21,069 bases of DNA from AG41 sp036522815 (lineage in GTDB: Bacteria; Gemmatimonadota; Gemmatimonadetes; Gemmatimonadales; GWC2-71-9): assembly GCA_036522815.1 (NCBI GenBank), contig DATDFC010000012.1, positions 1 through 21,069 of the forward strand, given 5' to 3'. A program made the translations under genes and the position numbers. Shown here piece by piece: positions 12,331 to 19,032 of the stretch. How positions within the stretch are numbered: the first letter of the stretch is position 1; each line of letters starts with the position of its first letter. The notes under the pieces are model-generated. The model was not told the origin of the DNA. It was given only the letters and a program-made list of their open reading frames with translations, and made no database searches.

Positions 12331-12809
12331 AGCTCTCGCATGTGGACGAGGCGGGCCGGGCCCGCATGGTGGACGTGGGCGAGAAGCCGGTCACAGTGCG
12401 CACCGCGGTCGCCGAGGGAGCGATCCGGATGTCGCGGGAAGCGTTTCGGCTCGTCGCCGAGCAGCAGGTGGCCAAGGGTGACGTGCTGGGGGTGAGCGAG
12501 GTCGCGGGGACGCTCGCGGCAAAGCGCACGGCGGAGCTGATTCCGCTGTGCCATCCCCTGGGCCTCGACCACGTGGAAGTCGAGGCGACGCTCGAGGAGG
12601 GGCTCCCGGGGGTGCGGGTTCGGGCCGCCGCCAAGGCGGTGGGCCGGACGGGGGTGGAGATGGAGGCCCTGACGGCGGTGTCGGTCGCGTTGCTGACGGT
12701 CTACGACATGGTGAAGGCCGCCGACCGCGGCATGGTGATCGAAAAGGTGCGGTTGCTGGAGAAGACCGGCGGCACGCACGGCGACTGGCGGCGCGACGCG
12801 GCCGATTGA
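12327..12809 (+). CDS. moaC: Cyclic pyranopterin monophosphate synthase MoaC
   Basis: A 160-residue enzyme of molybdenum cofactor synthesis. It works after MoaA and closes the GTP-derived intermediate into cyclic pyranopterin monophosphate. Family motifs are clear: DVLGVSEVAGTLAAKRT, LIPLCHPL (71-78), VEMEALTAVSVALLTVYDMVK and LLEKTGG. The predicted catalytic pair is Asp127 and Lys130 (YDMVK), matching Asp128 and Lys131 of the E. coli enzyme. Length is normal. The same frame is open a long way upstream, but the Met at 12327 is the family N-terminus, and the ATGA overlap with holB explains its translation. No other moa gene is in the window. Confidence 0.96.
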   Translation: MKLSHVDEAGRARMVDVGEKPVTVRTAVAEGAIRMSREAFRLVAEQQVAKGDVLGVSEVAGTLAAKRTAELIPLCHPLGLDHVEVEATLEEGLPGVRVRAAAKAVGRTGVEMEALTAVSVALLTVYDMVKAADRGMVIEKVRLLEKTGGTHGDWRRDAAD

Positions 12810-12866
12810 TGGGTGCTTGACGAGGCGGGGCCAGGTTGGGACCGCCTGGACTTACAAGAGAGGTCT

Positions 12867-13529
12867 ATGCACACGAAGACCCAGAAGTTGATGTTGCAGG
12901 GGGGGTTGATTCTACTCGGCGCGCTGGTCGTGAGCAGCGTCGGGGGGTGGGCTCGACGTGCCACCGCCGACGATCAGCCGACGACGTTGACCGCGCCCGC
13001 GCTGGTCGGCGAGCTGCGCTCGCTCGAGCAATCGCTCGAGGCGACCCGCGGCGAGCTGGCCGTGGCCCGGCTGCAGCTCGAGCGCGCCAACGCGATCATC
13101 GACTTTTCCACCCACTACAGCATCGCGGCCGACCTCGCCGCGGCGATCTACGATGTGTCTCTGGCCGAGGGCGTCGATCCGGCGCTCGCGTTCCGACTGG
13201 TGCGGGTGGAGTCGGGCTTCAAGGCCAACGCGAAGAGCAAGGTGGGGGCGATCGGCTACACGCAGGTCCTCCCCAGCACGGCGCGGCTGTACGAGCCGGG
13301 GCTCACCACGACCCAGCTCTACGAGCGTAACACCAACCTGCGCTTGGGCTTCCGCTACCTGCGCGACCTGCTGGAGCGGTACGAGGGCAACCCCGACGCG
13401 AAGCTGCGGCTGGCGCTGCTGGCCTACAACCGTGGCCCCGGCCGCGTGCAGGAGCTGCTCGACGCGGGCAAAGATCCGCAGAATGGGTACGCGACGGCCC
13501 TGATGAAGGGATATCGGAGAAAGAGCTAA
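12867..13529 (+). CDS. Membrane-anchored SLT-type lytic transglycosylase
   Basis: A 220-residue protein with a hydrophobic N-terminal segment (about 8-27, signal anchor or signal peptide), a short coiled-coil stretch (about 47-75, ELRSLEQSLEATRGEL) and a C-terminal SLT domain (about 85-215). Catalytic Glu115 sits in LVRVESGF. VGAIGYTQVLPSTA and LALLAYNRGPGRV are the usual following motifs. It should cleave peptidoglycan glycan strands, forming 1,6-anhydro-muropeptides, in the periplasm. ATG 12867 is chosen over an upstream in-frame GTG (12813) because GAGAGG lies four bases upstream and the signal segment follows directly. It starts 57 bp after moaC. The stop codon touches the base of the 13-mer hairpin. 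It faces another transglycosylase gene across that hairpin. Confidence 0.9.
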   Translation: MHTKTQKLMLQGGLILLGALVVSSVGGWARRATADDQPTTLTAPALVGELRSLEQSLEATRGELAVARLQLERANAIIDFSTHYSIAADLAAAIYDVSLAEGVDPALAFRLVRVESGFKANAKSKVGAIGYTQVLPSTARLYEPGLTTTQLYERNTNLRLGFRYLRDLLERYEGNPDAKLRLALLAYNRGPGRVQELLDAGKDPQNGYATALMKGYRRKS

Positions 13530-13649
13530 AGGCGTAGCACAAAGACGTAACACGAAGACGTAGCACAAAGGCGTGGGGCTCCAGGGCCTCACGCCTTTCG
13601 TGTTACGTCTTCGTGTAACGTCTCTGTGCTACGTCTTCGTGCTACGTCT
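13530..13649. repeat. Long imperfect hairpin of 13-bp tandem repeats; likely bidirectional terminator
   Basis: The left arm carries three head-to-tail 13-mers: GTAGCACAAAGAC (13534-13546), GTAACACGAAGAC (13547-13559) and GTAGCACAAAGGC (13560-13572). The right arm carries four inverted copies at 13593-13606 (14 nt, one extra base), 13607-13619, 13620-13632 and 13633-13645. By hand pairing, about 50 bases around 13529-13579 pair with 13586-13637 across a 6-base loop (TCCAGG at 13580-13585). There are only a few mismatches, one bulge and some G-T pairs. It fills the whole gap between two convergent genes, so a terminator or mRNA-protecting role for both is likely. There is only a weak T-rich tail (TATTGTTT) on the plus side. 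Confidence 0.85.
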
Positions 13650-15215
13650 CTATTGTTTCTGAGGAATCTTCAGTAGATCCCCGACTCTGAGTAGGGATCC
13701 CATCGTCAACCCGTTGTAGTTGAGGAGCGCCGTGAGCGACACGCCGAAGCGGCGCGCGATCTCGCTCGCCGTCTCCCCCGGCCGCACCCGGTGCGCCCCG
13801 GCGCTCGCTTCGGTGCTCGACACGCGGCGGTAGCGCGGCTCCGGCGGCACCGACCAGGCCGACGCCGGCACCACGCGCCCGCTCATCGGGATGATGATCC
13901 GCTGGCCCACTCGCAGCGCATGCGCCCGGATCCGGGGGTTCGCGTTCTCAATCAGCGACACGCTGACGCGATAGTGCTTCGCGATGTCGGACAGCGTTTG
14001 CCCCCGCGAGACATAGTGGTCCACGAACGTGATCCGCTCGGTCACGGGAAGGCTGTCGTAGCGCTCCGCCACCTGGGTGCCGTGGCCGCGCGGCACCCGC
14101 ACCACGACGCTCCGCCCCGGCGGCGTCACGCCGCGCACGAATTGCGGGTTCAAGTCGAGCAGCGCCGCCACCGTGGTATCGGCGAGCCGGGCGATGACGT
14201 CGAGGCCCGTGGCGTCCGGCACGGTGATCTCGTCGAACGTGAGGGGGGGCAGCGGCTCGGGCTGGAAGCCGTAGCGCTGCGGCTGCTTCGCGATCAAGGC
14301 CGCGGCGATGAGCTTGGGCACGTAATCGCGGGTCTCGCGCCGCAGGTAGCGGCGGTCGGAGAGCTGAAAAAACGTGCGGTCGTCCACCGAGTCCTGCTCG
14401 CCCGGCAGGCGATCGATGCCGCGCTCGATCCGCCCCACGCCCGTGTTGTACGCCGCAGCCGCGAGGTACACGCTGCCCAGGCGCTCCCGCAGGTCAGCCA
14501 GGTAGTTCACCGCCGCCTCCGTGGCCCGGAACGGGTCGCGGCGCTCGTCCACCCACGGGTCCACCGTGAGCCCGTACAGCCGGGCCGTGCTCGCCATGAA
14601 TTGCCACATGCCGACGGCCTTCGCCCGACTCACCGCCGTGTTCGAGAAGCCGCTCTCGATCAGGCAGAGGTACAAGAGGTCCTCCGGCAGCCGCTTGGCG
14701 CGGAGCCGCTCGCGGATCATCCCTTCATAGCGGCCCAGCCGCGCGAGCCAGATCTCGAACCGGTCGCGCGAGTCCACCTGGAAAAACTCGAGGTACTCGA
14801 GCACGCGCCGGTTGGTCGCGAAGCTCGAGACGTCGATGTCGAAGGTGGGCGCCGCGGCGGTGGGGGCCGCTCCGATCGCGCTGCGGCCCTCGGGTCCGAA
14901 CAGCCGCACCGCTTCGCGCTCCACGTCCTCGCCCTTGAGCGGCGGGGTGGGAGCCGTGTGCTGCTGCAGACTGTCGGCGGGGGCACGCGGCCCGTGCAGG
15001 CTGTCCAGCACCTGCTGATCGGCCGCGGAGTCGCGCGCCTGCCGGGCGGCCAGCGCCGCGAGCGAATCGACGCCGGGCGACGGCGTCGTCGAATCGCGGG
15101 CGGGGGCGACCAGGGCCGTATGGCCCGCGTGACCGCCCCCACAAGCGGCACCGAGCGCGCCGCCGAGGGCCGCGCTCAGCAGCGCGACCAGGGGAGTCCG
15201 CCTGATCCTGCTCAT
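13650..15215 (-). CDS. MltD-like lytic transglycosylase with two LysM domains
   Basis: A 521-residue envelope enzyme. It has an N-terminal signal with a Cys at residue 25 (LGAAC, an imperfect lipobox, so lipidation is uncertain) and a long low-complexity Ala/Pro/Ser linker to about 120. The SLT domain spans about 135-300, with catalytic Glu187 in LCLIESGF, then AVGMWQFMASTARLYG and LAAAAYNTGVGRI. Two LysM peptidoglycan-binding motifs follow, near 395-440 (HYVSRGQTLSDIAKHY) and 475-520 (HRVRPGETASEIARRFG). This is the layout of membrane-bound transglycosylase D. The open frame continues upstream to 15557, but ATG 15215 overlaps the stop of the preceding gene (ATGA) and begins a good signal peptide. 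It is the last gene of a four-gene run. Confidence 0.93.
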   Translation of the reverse strand: MSRIRRTPLVALLSAALGGALGAACGGGHAGHTALVAPARDSTTPSPGVDSLAALAARQARDSAADQQVLDSLHGPRAPADSLQQHTAPTPPLKGEDVEREAVRLFGPEGRSAIGAAPTAAAPTFDIDVSSFATNRRVLEYLEFFQVDSRDRFEIWLARLGRYEGMIRERLRAKRLPEDLLYLCLIESGFSNTAVSRAKAVGMWQFMASTARLYGLTVDPWVDERRDPFRATEAAVNYLADLRERLGSVYLAAAAYNTGVGRIERGIDRLPGEQDSVDDRTFFQLSDRRYLRRETRDYVPKLIAAALIAKQPQRYGFQPEPLPPLTFDEITVPDATGLDVIARLADTTVAALLDLNPQFVRGVTPPGRSVVVRVPRGHGTQVAERYDSLPVTERITFVDHYVSRGQTLSDIAKHYRVSVSLIENANPRIRAHALRVGQRIIIPMSGRVVPASAWSVPPEPRYRRVSSTEASAGAHRVRPGETASEIARRFGVSLTALLNYNGLTMGSLLRVGDLLKIPQKQ

Positions 15216-15661
15216 CGGGTGGCGAAGAAGTTTCCGAGAATACGGTTCGTGGCGTTCAGCACGGCAAGGGCCGCGCCGCGGGGGGCATCGGTCTCGGTCA
15301 GGCACGCGCCGACCAGGCGGGAGGCGCGCGCCTCCTGCCGGGCCGACAGCGACACGATCACCACGGTCGCGTCGAACGCCCGCACGGCCTTCACGCCCAG
15401 CAGCTCGAAGCCCATGCGCGGCTGGACCACCCGCTCCAGCGCCCGCACGGTCGCCTCGGCACAGCACCGCAGCTCGCCCGCCTGTGAAATCACGCCGTCC
15501 GACTCCCCCGTGAACTGCCGCCCGTCGGCCCACGTCAGCACCACCCTGGCGCGGCACCGCCCGCTCGCCAACTTCTCAAACTGGAAGTCGTGGAAGCGGA
15601 GCCGTTCTCCCCCTCCGCCCGCCCCTCCCTCGCCGGACCCCGCTGCCCCTGGCGCCGTCAC
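15212..15661 (-). CDS. Conserved-looking protein of unknown function, upstream of mltD-like gene
   Basis: A 149-residue protein I do not recognise. The start is a GTG 10 bases after the previous stop, with no strong ribosome site. A Gly/Ala-rich N-terminus (about 1-18) is followed by a compact alpha/beta sequence: RLRFHDFQFEKL, RVVLTWADGRQFTGES, and a C-terminal strand-helix ending LAVLNATNRILGNFF. The tail loosely recalls the regulatory domain of 2-isopropylmalate synthases (strand, Gly/Asp turn, helix with 'ALN'), but this is only an impression. There is no signal peptide or membrane segment. It overlaps the mltD-like start by 4 bases, so the two are translationally coupled. Confidence 0.75.
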   Translation of the reverse strand: MTAPGAAGSGEGGAGGGGERLRFHDFQFEKLASGRCRARVVLTWADGRQFTGESDGVISQAGELRCCAEATVRALERVVQPRMGFELLGVKAVRAFDATVVIVSLSARQEARASRLVGACLTETDAPRGAALAVLNATNRILGNFFATR

Positions 15662-15671
15662 GCTCGGGCCG

Positions 15672-15920
15672 TCACTCGAACCGGACTTCGAGCTGCGGAC
15701 GCACGCCCAGCTCTCTCGGGCCTTCCACCACGTCCACCTCGAGGCGCGGGCGCCCCTGGGCGTCCCGCTCCGCCGATACCACCAGGATCAACCCACTCTC
15801 GAGCTCGACCTTCAGCTGGCGCAGGTCGGACCGCACGGTCACGTCGCGGACCGCCTCCCCCCGCAGCCGGGCCACCGCCCCTGCCACGCGGCGCAGCTGT
15901 TGCAGCTCGAGCGAGCTCAC
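15672..15920 (-). CDS. Small protein of unknown function (82 aa)
   Basis: A small unrecognised protein. It begins at a GTG whose bases overlap the TGA of the preceding gene (GTGA, 15917-15920). It reads as an N-terminal amphipathic helix (LELQQLRRVAGAVARLRGE) followed by beta strands with alternating charged and hydrophobic residues (VTVRSDLRQLKVELESGLIL, then EVDVVEG). There are no Cys, no signal and no membrane segment. Evidence that it is real: codon-tight packing in a coupled four-gene run, and high-GC coding character continuous with its neighbours. No function is proposed. Confidence 0.65.
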   Translation of the reverse strand: MSSLELQQLRRVAGAVARLRGEAVRDVTVRSDLRQLKVELESGLILVVSAERDAQGRPRLEVDVVEGPRELGVRPQLEVRFE

Positions 15921-16159
15921 GCCAGCCGCTCAGCGAGGAGCTGCGAGATGGCTGTGTCGGGGATCCGCTCGGCCTGAATGAAGAGTGACGACTTGGAGGT
16001 CGCCTCGAGCGGGTACAACGTCCAGAACGAGCGTCCGGAGCCGTCGGACGCCGATCGGAATGACAGTACCAACTGCCATGCCTCCGTATTGGCCGGGCGC
16101 TCCGCCAAAGCGTCCACGTGCCAAACTTGATCACCATGGGCGATCACGCGCCACGGCAT
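15917..16159 (-). CDS. Small protein of unknown function (80 aa), first gene of the mltD-like operon
   Basis: An 80-residue protein with no family I can name. It contains several aromatic residues in a beta-rich N-terminal half (WRVIAHGDQVWHVDALAE, WQLVLSFRS, FWTLYPLEA) and ends in a helix (DTAISQLLAERLA). ATG 16159 has a strong ribosome site, AGGTGA five bases upstream, and a good promoter further up (16188-16217). That makes this the leader gene of the run continuing through the 82-aa, 149-aa and MltD-like genes, with 4-base overlaps at two of the three junctions. There is no signal peptide, so it should be cytosolic. Confidence 0.75.
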   Translation of the reverse strand: MPWRVIAHGDQVWHVDALAERPANTEAWQLVLSFRSASDGSGRSFWTLYPLEATSKSSLFIQAERIPDTAISQLLAERLA

Positions 16160-16187
16160 GGATCACCTCGCGAAGCTTGGGCGCGAG

Positions 16188-16217
16188 AATATGTGGCCTA
16201 ACCCTAAGTCCTGTCAA
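16188..16217 (-). promoter_or_regulatory. Sigma70-like promoter for the mltD-like operon
   Basis: On the minus strand a perfect -35 box TTGACA (16212-16217) is followed, after 18 bases, by CATATT (16188-16193; four of six consensus bases). The start codon at 16159 lies about 28 bases beyond the -10 box, leaving room for a short leader with AGGTGA. It sits in the 69-bp gap after the ilvE stop, so the operon has its own promoter even though ilvE is upstream on the same strand. Confidence 0.6.
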
Positions 16218-16228
16218 TAGTTGTGATA

Positions 16229-17092
16229 TCAGTCGCCGCGGATCGCGAGCGCCTTGAAGCGTTTGGCGAGCTCCTTGGTGATGGGGCCGGGTTGCCCGGC
16301 GCCGATCACGCGGCCGTCGAGCTTGGTCACGGAGACTACTTCGGCGGCGGTGCCGGTCAGGAACATCTCGTCCGCCGTGTAGAGGTCGTAGCGGTTGAGG
16401 GGCATTTCCTCGACCCCATAGGTCGCTTCGCGCGCCAGCTCGATCACCGCGTCGCGCGTCACGCCGCGCAGGATGCCGGCATAGGCGGGCGGCGTCTTGA
16501 GCGTGCCGTTGGTGACCGCGAACAGGTTCATACCGCTGGCCTCGGCCACATAGCCCTGCGCGTCGAGCATGATCACTTCGTCCACGCCCGCGGCGATACC
16601 TTCGACCTTGGCGAGGATGTGCGACAGGTAGTTGAGCGACTTGATGCGCGGCGAGAGGCTCTCGCGGTGGTGGATCGGTGTCGCGGCAGTGAGCGCGACC
16701 AGCCCTTTGTCGTAGCGGTCCTGCGGCCACAGCTGAATCGTGTCGACGATACAGATGACGGACGGCTTGGGGCACTTGCGCGGATCGAGCCCCAGGTCGC
16801 CCACGCCGCGGGTGACCAACAGGCGAATGTAGGCCTCATCGAGCCCGCTCTTCGTGACCGCTTCTTCCACCAGCCGGTGCAGCGCCGGCTTGGCGAGCGG
16901 GACCTCGAGCCACACGCCCTTGGCCGACGCGTACAGCCGGTCCAGGTGCTGGGCCAGCCGGAACACGCGGCGGTTGTAGACGCGGATGCCTTCGAACACG
17001 CCGTCGCCGTACAGCAGCCCGTGGTCGAACACCGAGACTTTGGCCGAGGCGCGATCGTGATACGTCCCGTCGATCCAGATGATGGGCGGCAT
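16229..17092 (-). CDS. ilvE: Branched-chain amino acid aminotransferase (PLP fold type IV)
   Basis: A 287-residue aminotransferase of class IV, which interconverts Val/Leu/Ile and their 2-oxo acids using PLP. Seen directly: GVFEGIRVYN (31-40), the PLP lysine Lys151 in SPRIKSLNYLSHILAK, EVIMLDAQGYVAEASGMNLF with Glu184, and GTAAEVVSV near the C-terminus. The SPRIKSLNYL form is that of the archaeal/thermophile-like IlvE group; D-amino-acid transaminases and ADC lyases share the fold but fit less well. The frame is open upstream to 17524. ATG 17092 starts the family N-terminus (IIWIDGTYHD) and has AGAGGA just upstream. It lies 8 bp after the lipoprotein gene, so the two are probably co-transcribed. 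Confidence 0.93.
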   Translation of the reverse strand: MPPIIWIDGTYHDRASAKVSVFDHGLLYGDGVFEGIRVYNRRVFRLAQHLDRLYASAKGVWLEVPLAKPALHRLVEEAVTKSGLDEAYIRLLVTRGVGDLGLDPRKCPKPSVICIVDTIQLWPQDRYDKGLVALTAATPIHHRESLSPRIKSLNYLSHILAKVEGIAAGVDEVIMLDAQGYVAEASGMNLFAVTNGTLKTPPAYAGILRGVTRDAVIELAREATYGVEEMPLNRYDLYTADEMFLTGTAAEVVSVTKLDGRVIGAGQPGPITKELAKRFKALAIRGD

Positions 17093-17100
17093 AGTCCTCT

Positions 17101-17514
17101 TTAGCGCGAGTAGACGACGATCTTGTCCAGGATCTGCCTGGCGAAGTCCTTGTCCCAGGTGACGGCGCTCGCCTTCGCCACGACCTGGATGCGGGTGGAG
17201 CCGGTGCCCTCGGGTTTGAGGGTGACACTGACGTCGCGGTCGCGGCCGGTCCCCTCGATGTGCCGCTGCTCGCCGCCCTCCCCCGTTTCGCTGGCCGATT
17301 TCGTCTCGTGGATGTTGAGCTGGCCGAACGCCTGCCGCGTGGCCGTGGCGGCGCGATCGAGCCCGGCCGGGATGACCGCCTCCGCGCCGCGCTCGGTCAC
17401 ATAGATCGCGCCGCCGGCGCCGGCCCCGGCCGCGGCCAGGACACACCCGGCGAGAACCAGGGCCGCGGCGACTGCCGCCGTCCCGGGGATCCAGCTGCGC
17501 ATCCGCCGTGCCAT
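17101..17514 (-). CDS. DUF3568-like lipoprotein
   Basis: A 137-residue predicted lipoprotein: basic start MARRMR, hydrophobic core, lipobox LAGC with Cys24. After an Ala/Gly-rich stretch comes 'GGAIYVTERGAEAVIPAGLDRAATATRQAFGQLNI', split here as GGAIYVTERG and then a helix, followed by strands (VSVTLKPEGTGSTRIQVVAK) and a C-terminal helix (FARQILDKIV). This order resembles DUF3568-type small lipoproteins of unknown role. GGAGGA lies 11 bases upstream of ATG 17514. The frame is open to 17604 but has no better start. It is followed by ilvE after 8 bp; a functional link is not obvious. Confidence 0.82.
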   Translation of the reverse strand: MARRMRSWIPGTAAVAAALVLAGCVLAAAGAGAGGAIYVTERGAEAVIPAGLDRAATATRQAFGQLNIHETKSASETGEGGEQRHIEGTGRDRDVSVTLKPEGTGSTRIQVVAKASAVTWDKDFARQILDKIVVYSR

Positions 17515-17570
17515 CGTGAACCATTCCTCCGCTCGGGCGTCCACCAGCCTGCGGCAGCGCCGCTTAGGCG

Positions 17571-17576
17571 AATATA
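17571..17576 (-). promoter_or_regulatory. Candidate -10 box for the lipoprotein-ilvE operon
   Basis: TATATT on the minus strand matches five of six bases of a sigma70 -10 box. It is an AT island in otherwise GC-rich DNA, about 56 bases before ATG 17514. No good -35 box is visible at 16-18 bases upstream, so this is only a candidate. Confidence 0.3.
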
Positions 17577-17670
17577 CCCGTCCGGCAGAGCCCCGGGCTA
17601 CCACGCCCCGGCACCCGGAATGTTACCCAGATCACGGAACGGCGGGCCGAAAACGACAATCAGTAGGTGC

Positions 17671-18057
17671 ATGGGAGACCAACCGCTGGGCTGGGCGCGC
17701 GTGTGGTACGCGCTCAAGCGCGAGGAAGACGAGGGCCTGCTGCGTCAGGGCGCGTGGTATCCGGTCGTGAGCAGTGGCGTCACGCGGGCCGTGCTGGAGG
17801 TGTCGGGACAGCGGGTGACGGTGCCGCAGGAAGCACTGGAAGTCCGGGACAAGCGGCCCGACAAGTTCACGGTGGTATACCGCACGCGCGACGACGCCAA
17901 CCCCGCGCGCGGCACGCGCGCCGACGTGGGGCGCCGCTACGGCGTGTGTCCCCGGTGCGCTACCCGCCTGCCGTTCCGCAACAACGTGATTCCCGCGGTG
18001 GCCTCATGCAAGCAGTGCGGGCACCAGGGAATCGTGGCGTGGTGGGAGACGGGGTGA
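17671..18057 (+). CDS. Small protein with C-terminal zinc ribbon, unknown function
   Basis: A 128-residue protein. The first 75 residues look like a small beta-rich domain (GWARVWYALKREED, WYPVVSSGVTRAVLEVSGQ, KFTVVYRTRDD). The C-terminus holds two CxxC knuckles, Cys93/Cys96 (CPRC) and Cys113/Cys116 (CKQC), 16 residues apart between knuckles: a zinc ribbon. There is no signal peptide. The open frame runs back to 17260 but overlaps the lipoprotein gene; ATG 17671 is the natural start, with AGGTG only one base before it, so initiation may be weak. It is divergent from the lipoprotein-ilvE pair. Its stop is 11 bases before the partial tRNA-Lys copy. It may bind nucleic acid or a protein; no family is recognised. 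Confidence 0.75.
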   Translation: MGDQPLGWARVWYALKREEDEGLLRQGAWYPVVSSGVTRAVLEVSGQRVTVPQEALEVRDKRPDKFTVVYRTRDDANPARGTRADVGRRYGVCPRCATRLPFRNNVIPAVASCKQCGHQGIVAWWETG

Positions 18058-18068
18058 ACCCGACGGAG

Positions 18069-18110
18069 TGACCCGGCTGGGAATCGAACTCAGGACCTAC
18101 GGATTAAAAG
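18069..18110 (-). repeat. 42-bp copy of the tRNA-Lys 3' part (putative att site or tRNA remnant)
   Basis: This stretch matches tRNA-Lys bases 18895-18936 at 41 of 42 positions and in the same orientation. It runs from the first base of the anticodon loop to the discriminator base. The only change (18090) turns a T-stem G into A in the tRNA sense, which would break a pair. Similarity stops sharply at 18110; nothing like the 5' half follows. Tyrosine recombinases commonly use exactly this segment of tRNA genes as an attachment core, so an att-like direct repeat is the leading reading. A truncated tRNA duplicate is the alternative. Confidence 0.85.
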
Positions 18111-18234
18111 CTCCAACGCGTATCGGCCCCTGTGACGCATGCCAACGCGGAGTGGCGTGACTCTGAGCTTTTCAGTTTTGAGATGCGGCACACGCGACAG
18201 TAGACGTTGGTACCCGGCCAGACTCGATGCGGAA

Positions 18235-18774
18235 CTACTGTTTGACGAGGAGGAGCGTTTCTATACAGGAGGAGGGATGGGGAGCTGATCCCAGCCGCGT
18301 AAAGAGGGAGACGGCGCGGCCACATCCCATTGCGTTCGGGTCGGTCGCGGCAGGGTCGACCCGCGACTCCTCGAGCGAGATCTCCGTCGAGGAGATCGTC
18401 GCTGGCGGAGCAACGATCGGGTCCGGAGTGAGTCCGAAGATCGAGTCTCGGCGCACGACGACGGTGTCTTGTACCAGCCCGGCACTGTTAGACTCGTAAT
18501 TCGTGAGCCGCGCCGTCGAGTCGATGAGCGTGAAATGCAGCGGGAACGCCTCGCTCATGGTATACGTGCCCGCCCCGAGCGCGGCGAGGACGACCGTGCC
18601 GCGGGCCACCACTGTGGCATAGACAACGTCGGTGTCCACTTGGCGCGCCGTCGCGGAATCAACGAGCGTCCACCTCCCACTCAGGTCGAGCGCACTCAGG
18701 TCGAGCGGGGTCGACGAGTTGGAGCAGGCAACCAGCGCCGCGATACCAAGGAGTGCAAGTCGTTGTGTTGTCAC
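18235..18774 (-). CDS. Predicted lipoprotein of unknown function
   Basis: A 179-residue protein from GTG 18774: MTTQR, a hydrophobic run, then lipobox LVAC with Cys17, a textbook lipoprotein signal. A longer GTG start at 18813 adds 13 residues that make the signal less typical. AGG lies about 10 bases before GTG 18774. The mature part opens DLSGRWTLVDS and is beta-rich with conserved-looking strands (TVVLAALGAGTYTMSEAFPL, then FTLIDSTARLTNYES). This gives the look of a small beta-barrel lipocalin-like fold, but no family can be named. It ends in a Ser/Pro-rich stretch with two Cys (MGCGRAV and SSCIE) that might pair. It lies alone between the tRNA-Lys and its partial copy. Base composition is lower in GC than in its neighbours. 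Confidence 0.7.
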   Translation of the reverse strand: MTTQRLALLGIAALVACSNSSTPLDLSALDLSGRWTLVDSATARQVDTDVVYATVVARGTVVLAALGAGTYTMSEAFPLHFTLIDSTARLTNYESNSAGLVQDTVVVRRDSIFGLTPDPIVAPPATISSTEISLEESRVDPAATDPNAMGCGRAVSLFTRLGSAPHPSSCIETLLLVKQ

Positions 18775-18894
18775 CGTTATTGAAACCTGGAGCAAAATCT
18801 TAGTCAAAGCCACACGAGAGAAAGCGCGCGTCGTAGCGTTCCGACCCCGGAGCGCAAAGTTACGCGCCAGCTACAGGCGGCGCTGCTAAACCTA

Positions 18895-18967
<73 letters not shown>

Positions 18968-19032
18968 TCAATTGCTGCACAACAACTTAGCGACTTCCTG
19001 CCCTGCGGCACCACTGGTACTGCGGGCCCCGC

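Noticed and set aside
13530..13649. CRISPR array
   Set aside because: The 13-mer units are contiguous, with no unique spacers, and are inverted around a central loop. No cas genes are nearby.
15216..15557. N-terminal extension of the MltD-like frame
   Set aside because: It lies inside the 149-aa gene in another frame. The signal peptide starts at ATG 15215, coupled to the previous stop.
17093..17524. N-terminal extension of the ilvE frame
   Set aside because: It overlaps the lipoprotein gene, and IlvE homology begins at 17092 with its own ribosome site.
18069..18110. A second functional tRNA
   Set aside because: The 5' half (acceptor, D arm, anticodon 5' strand) is absent, and the T stem has a mismatch.
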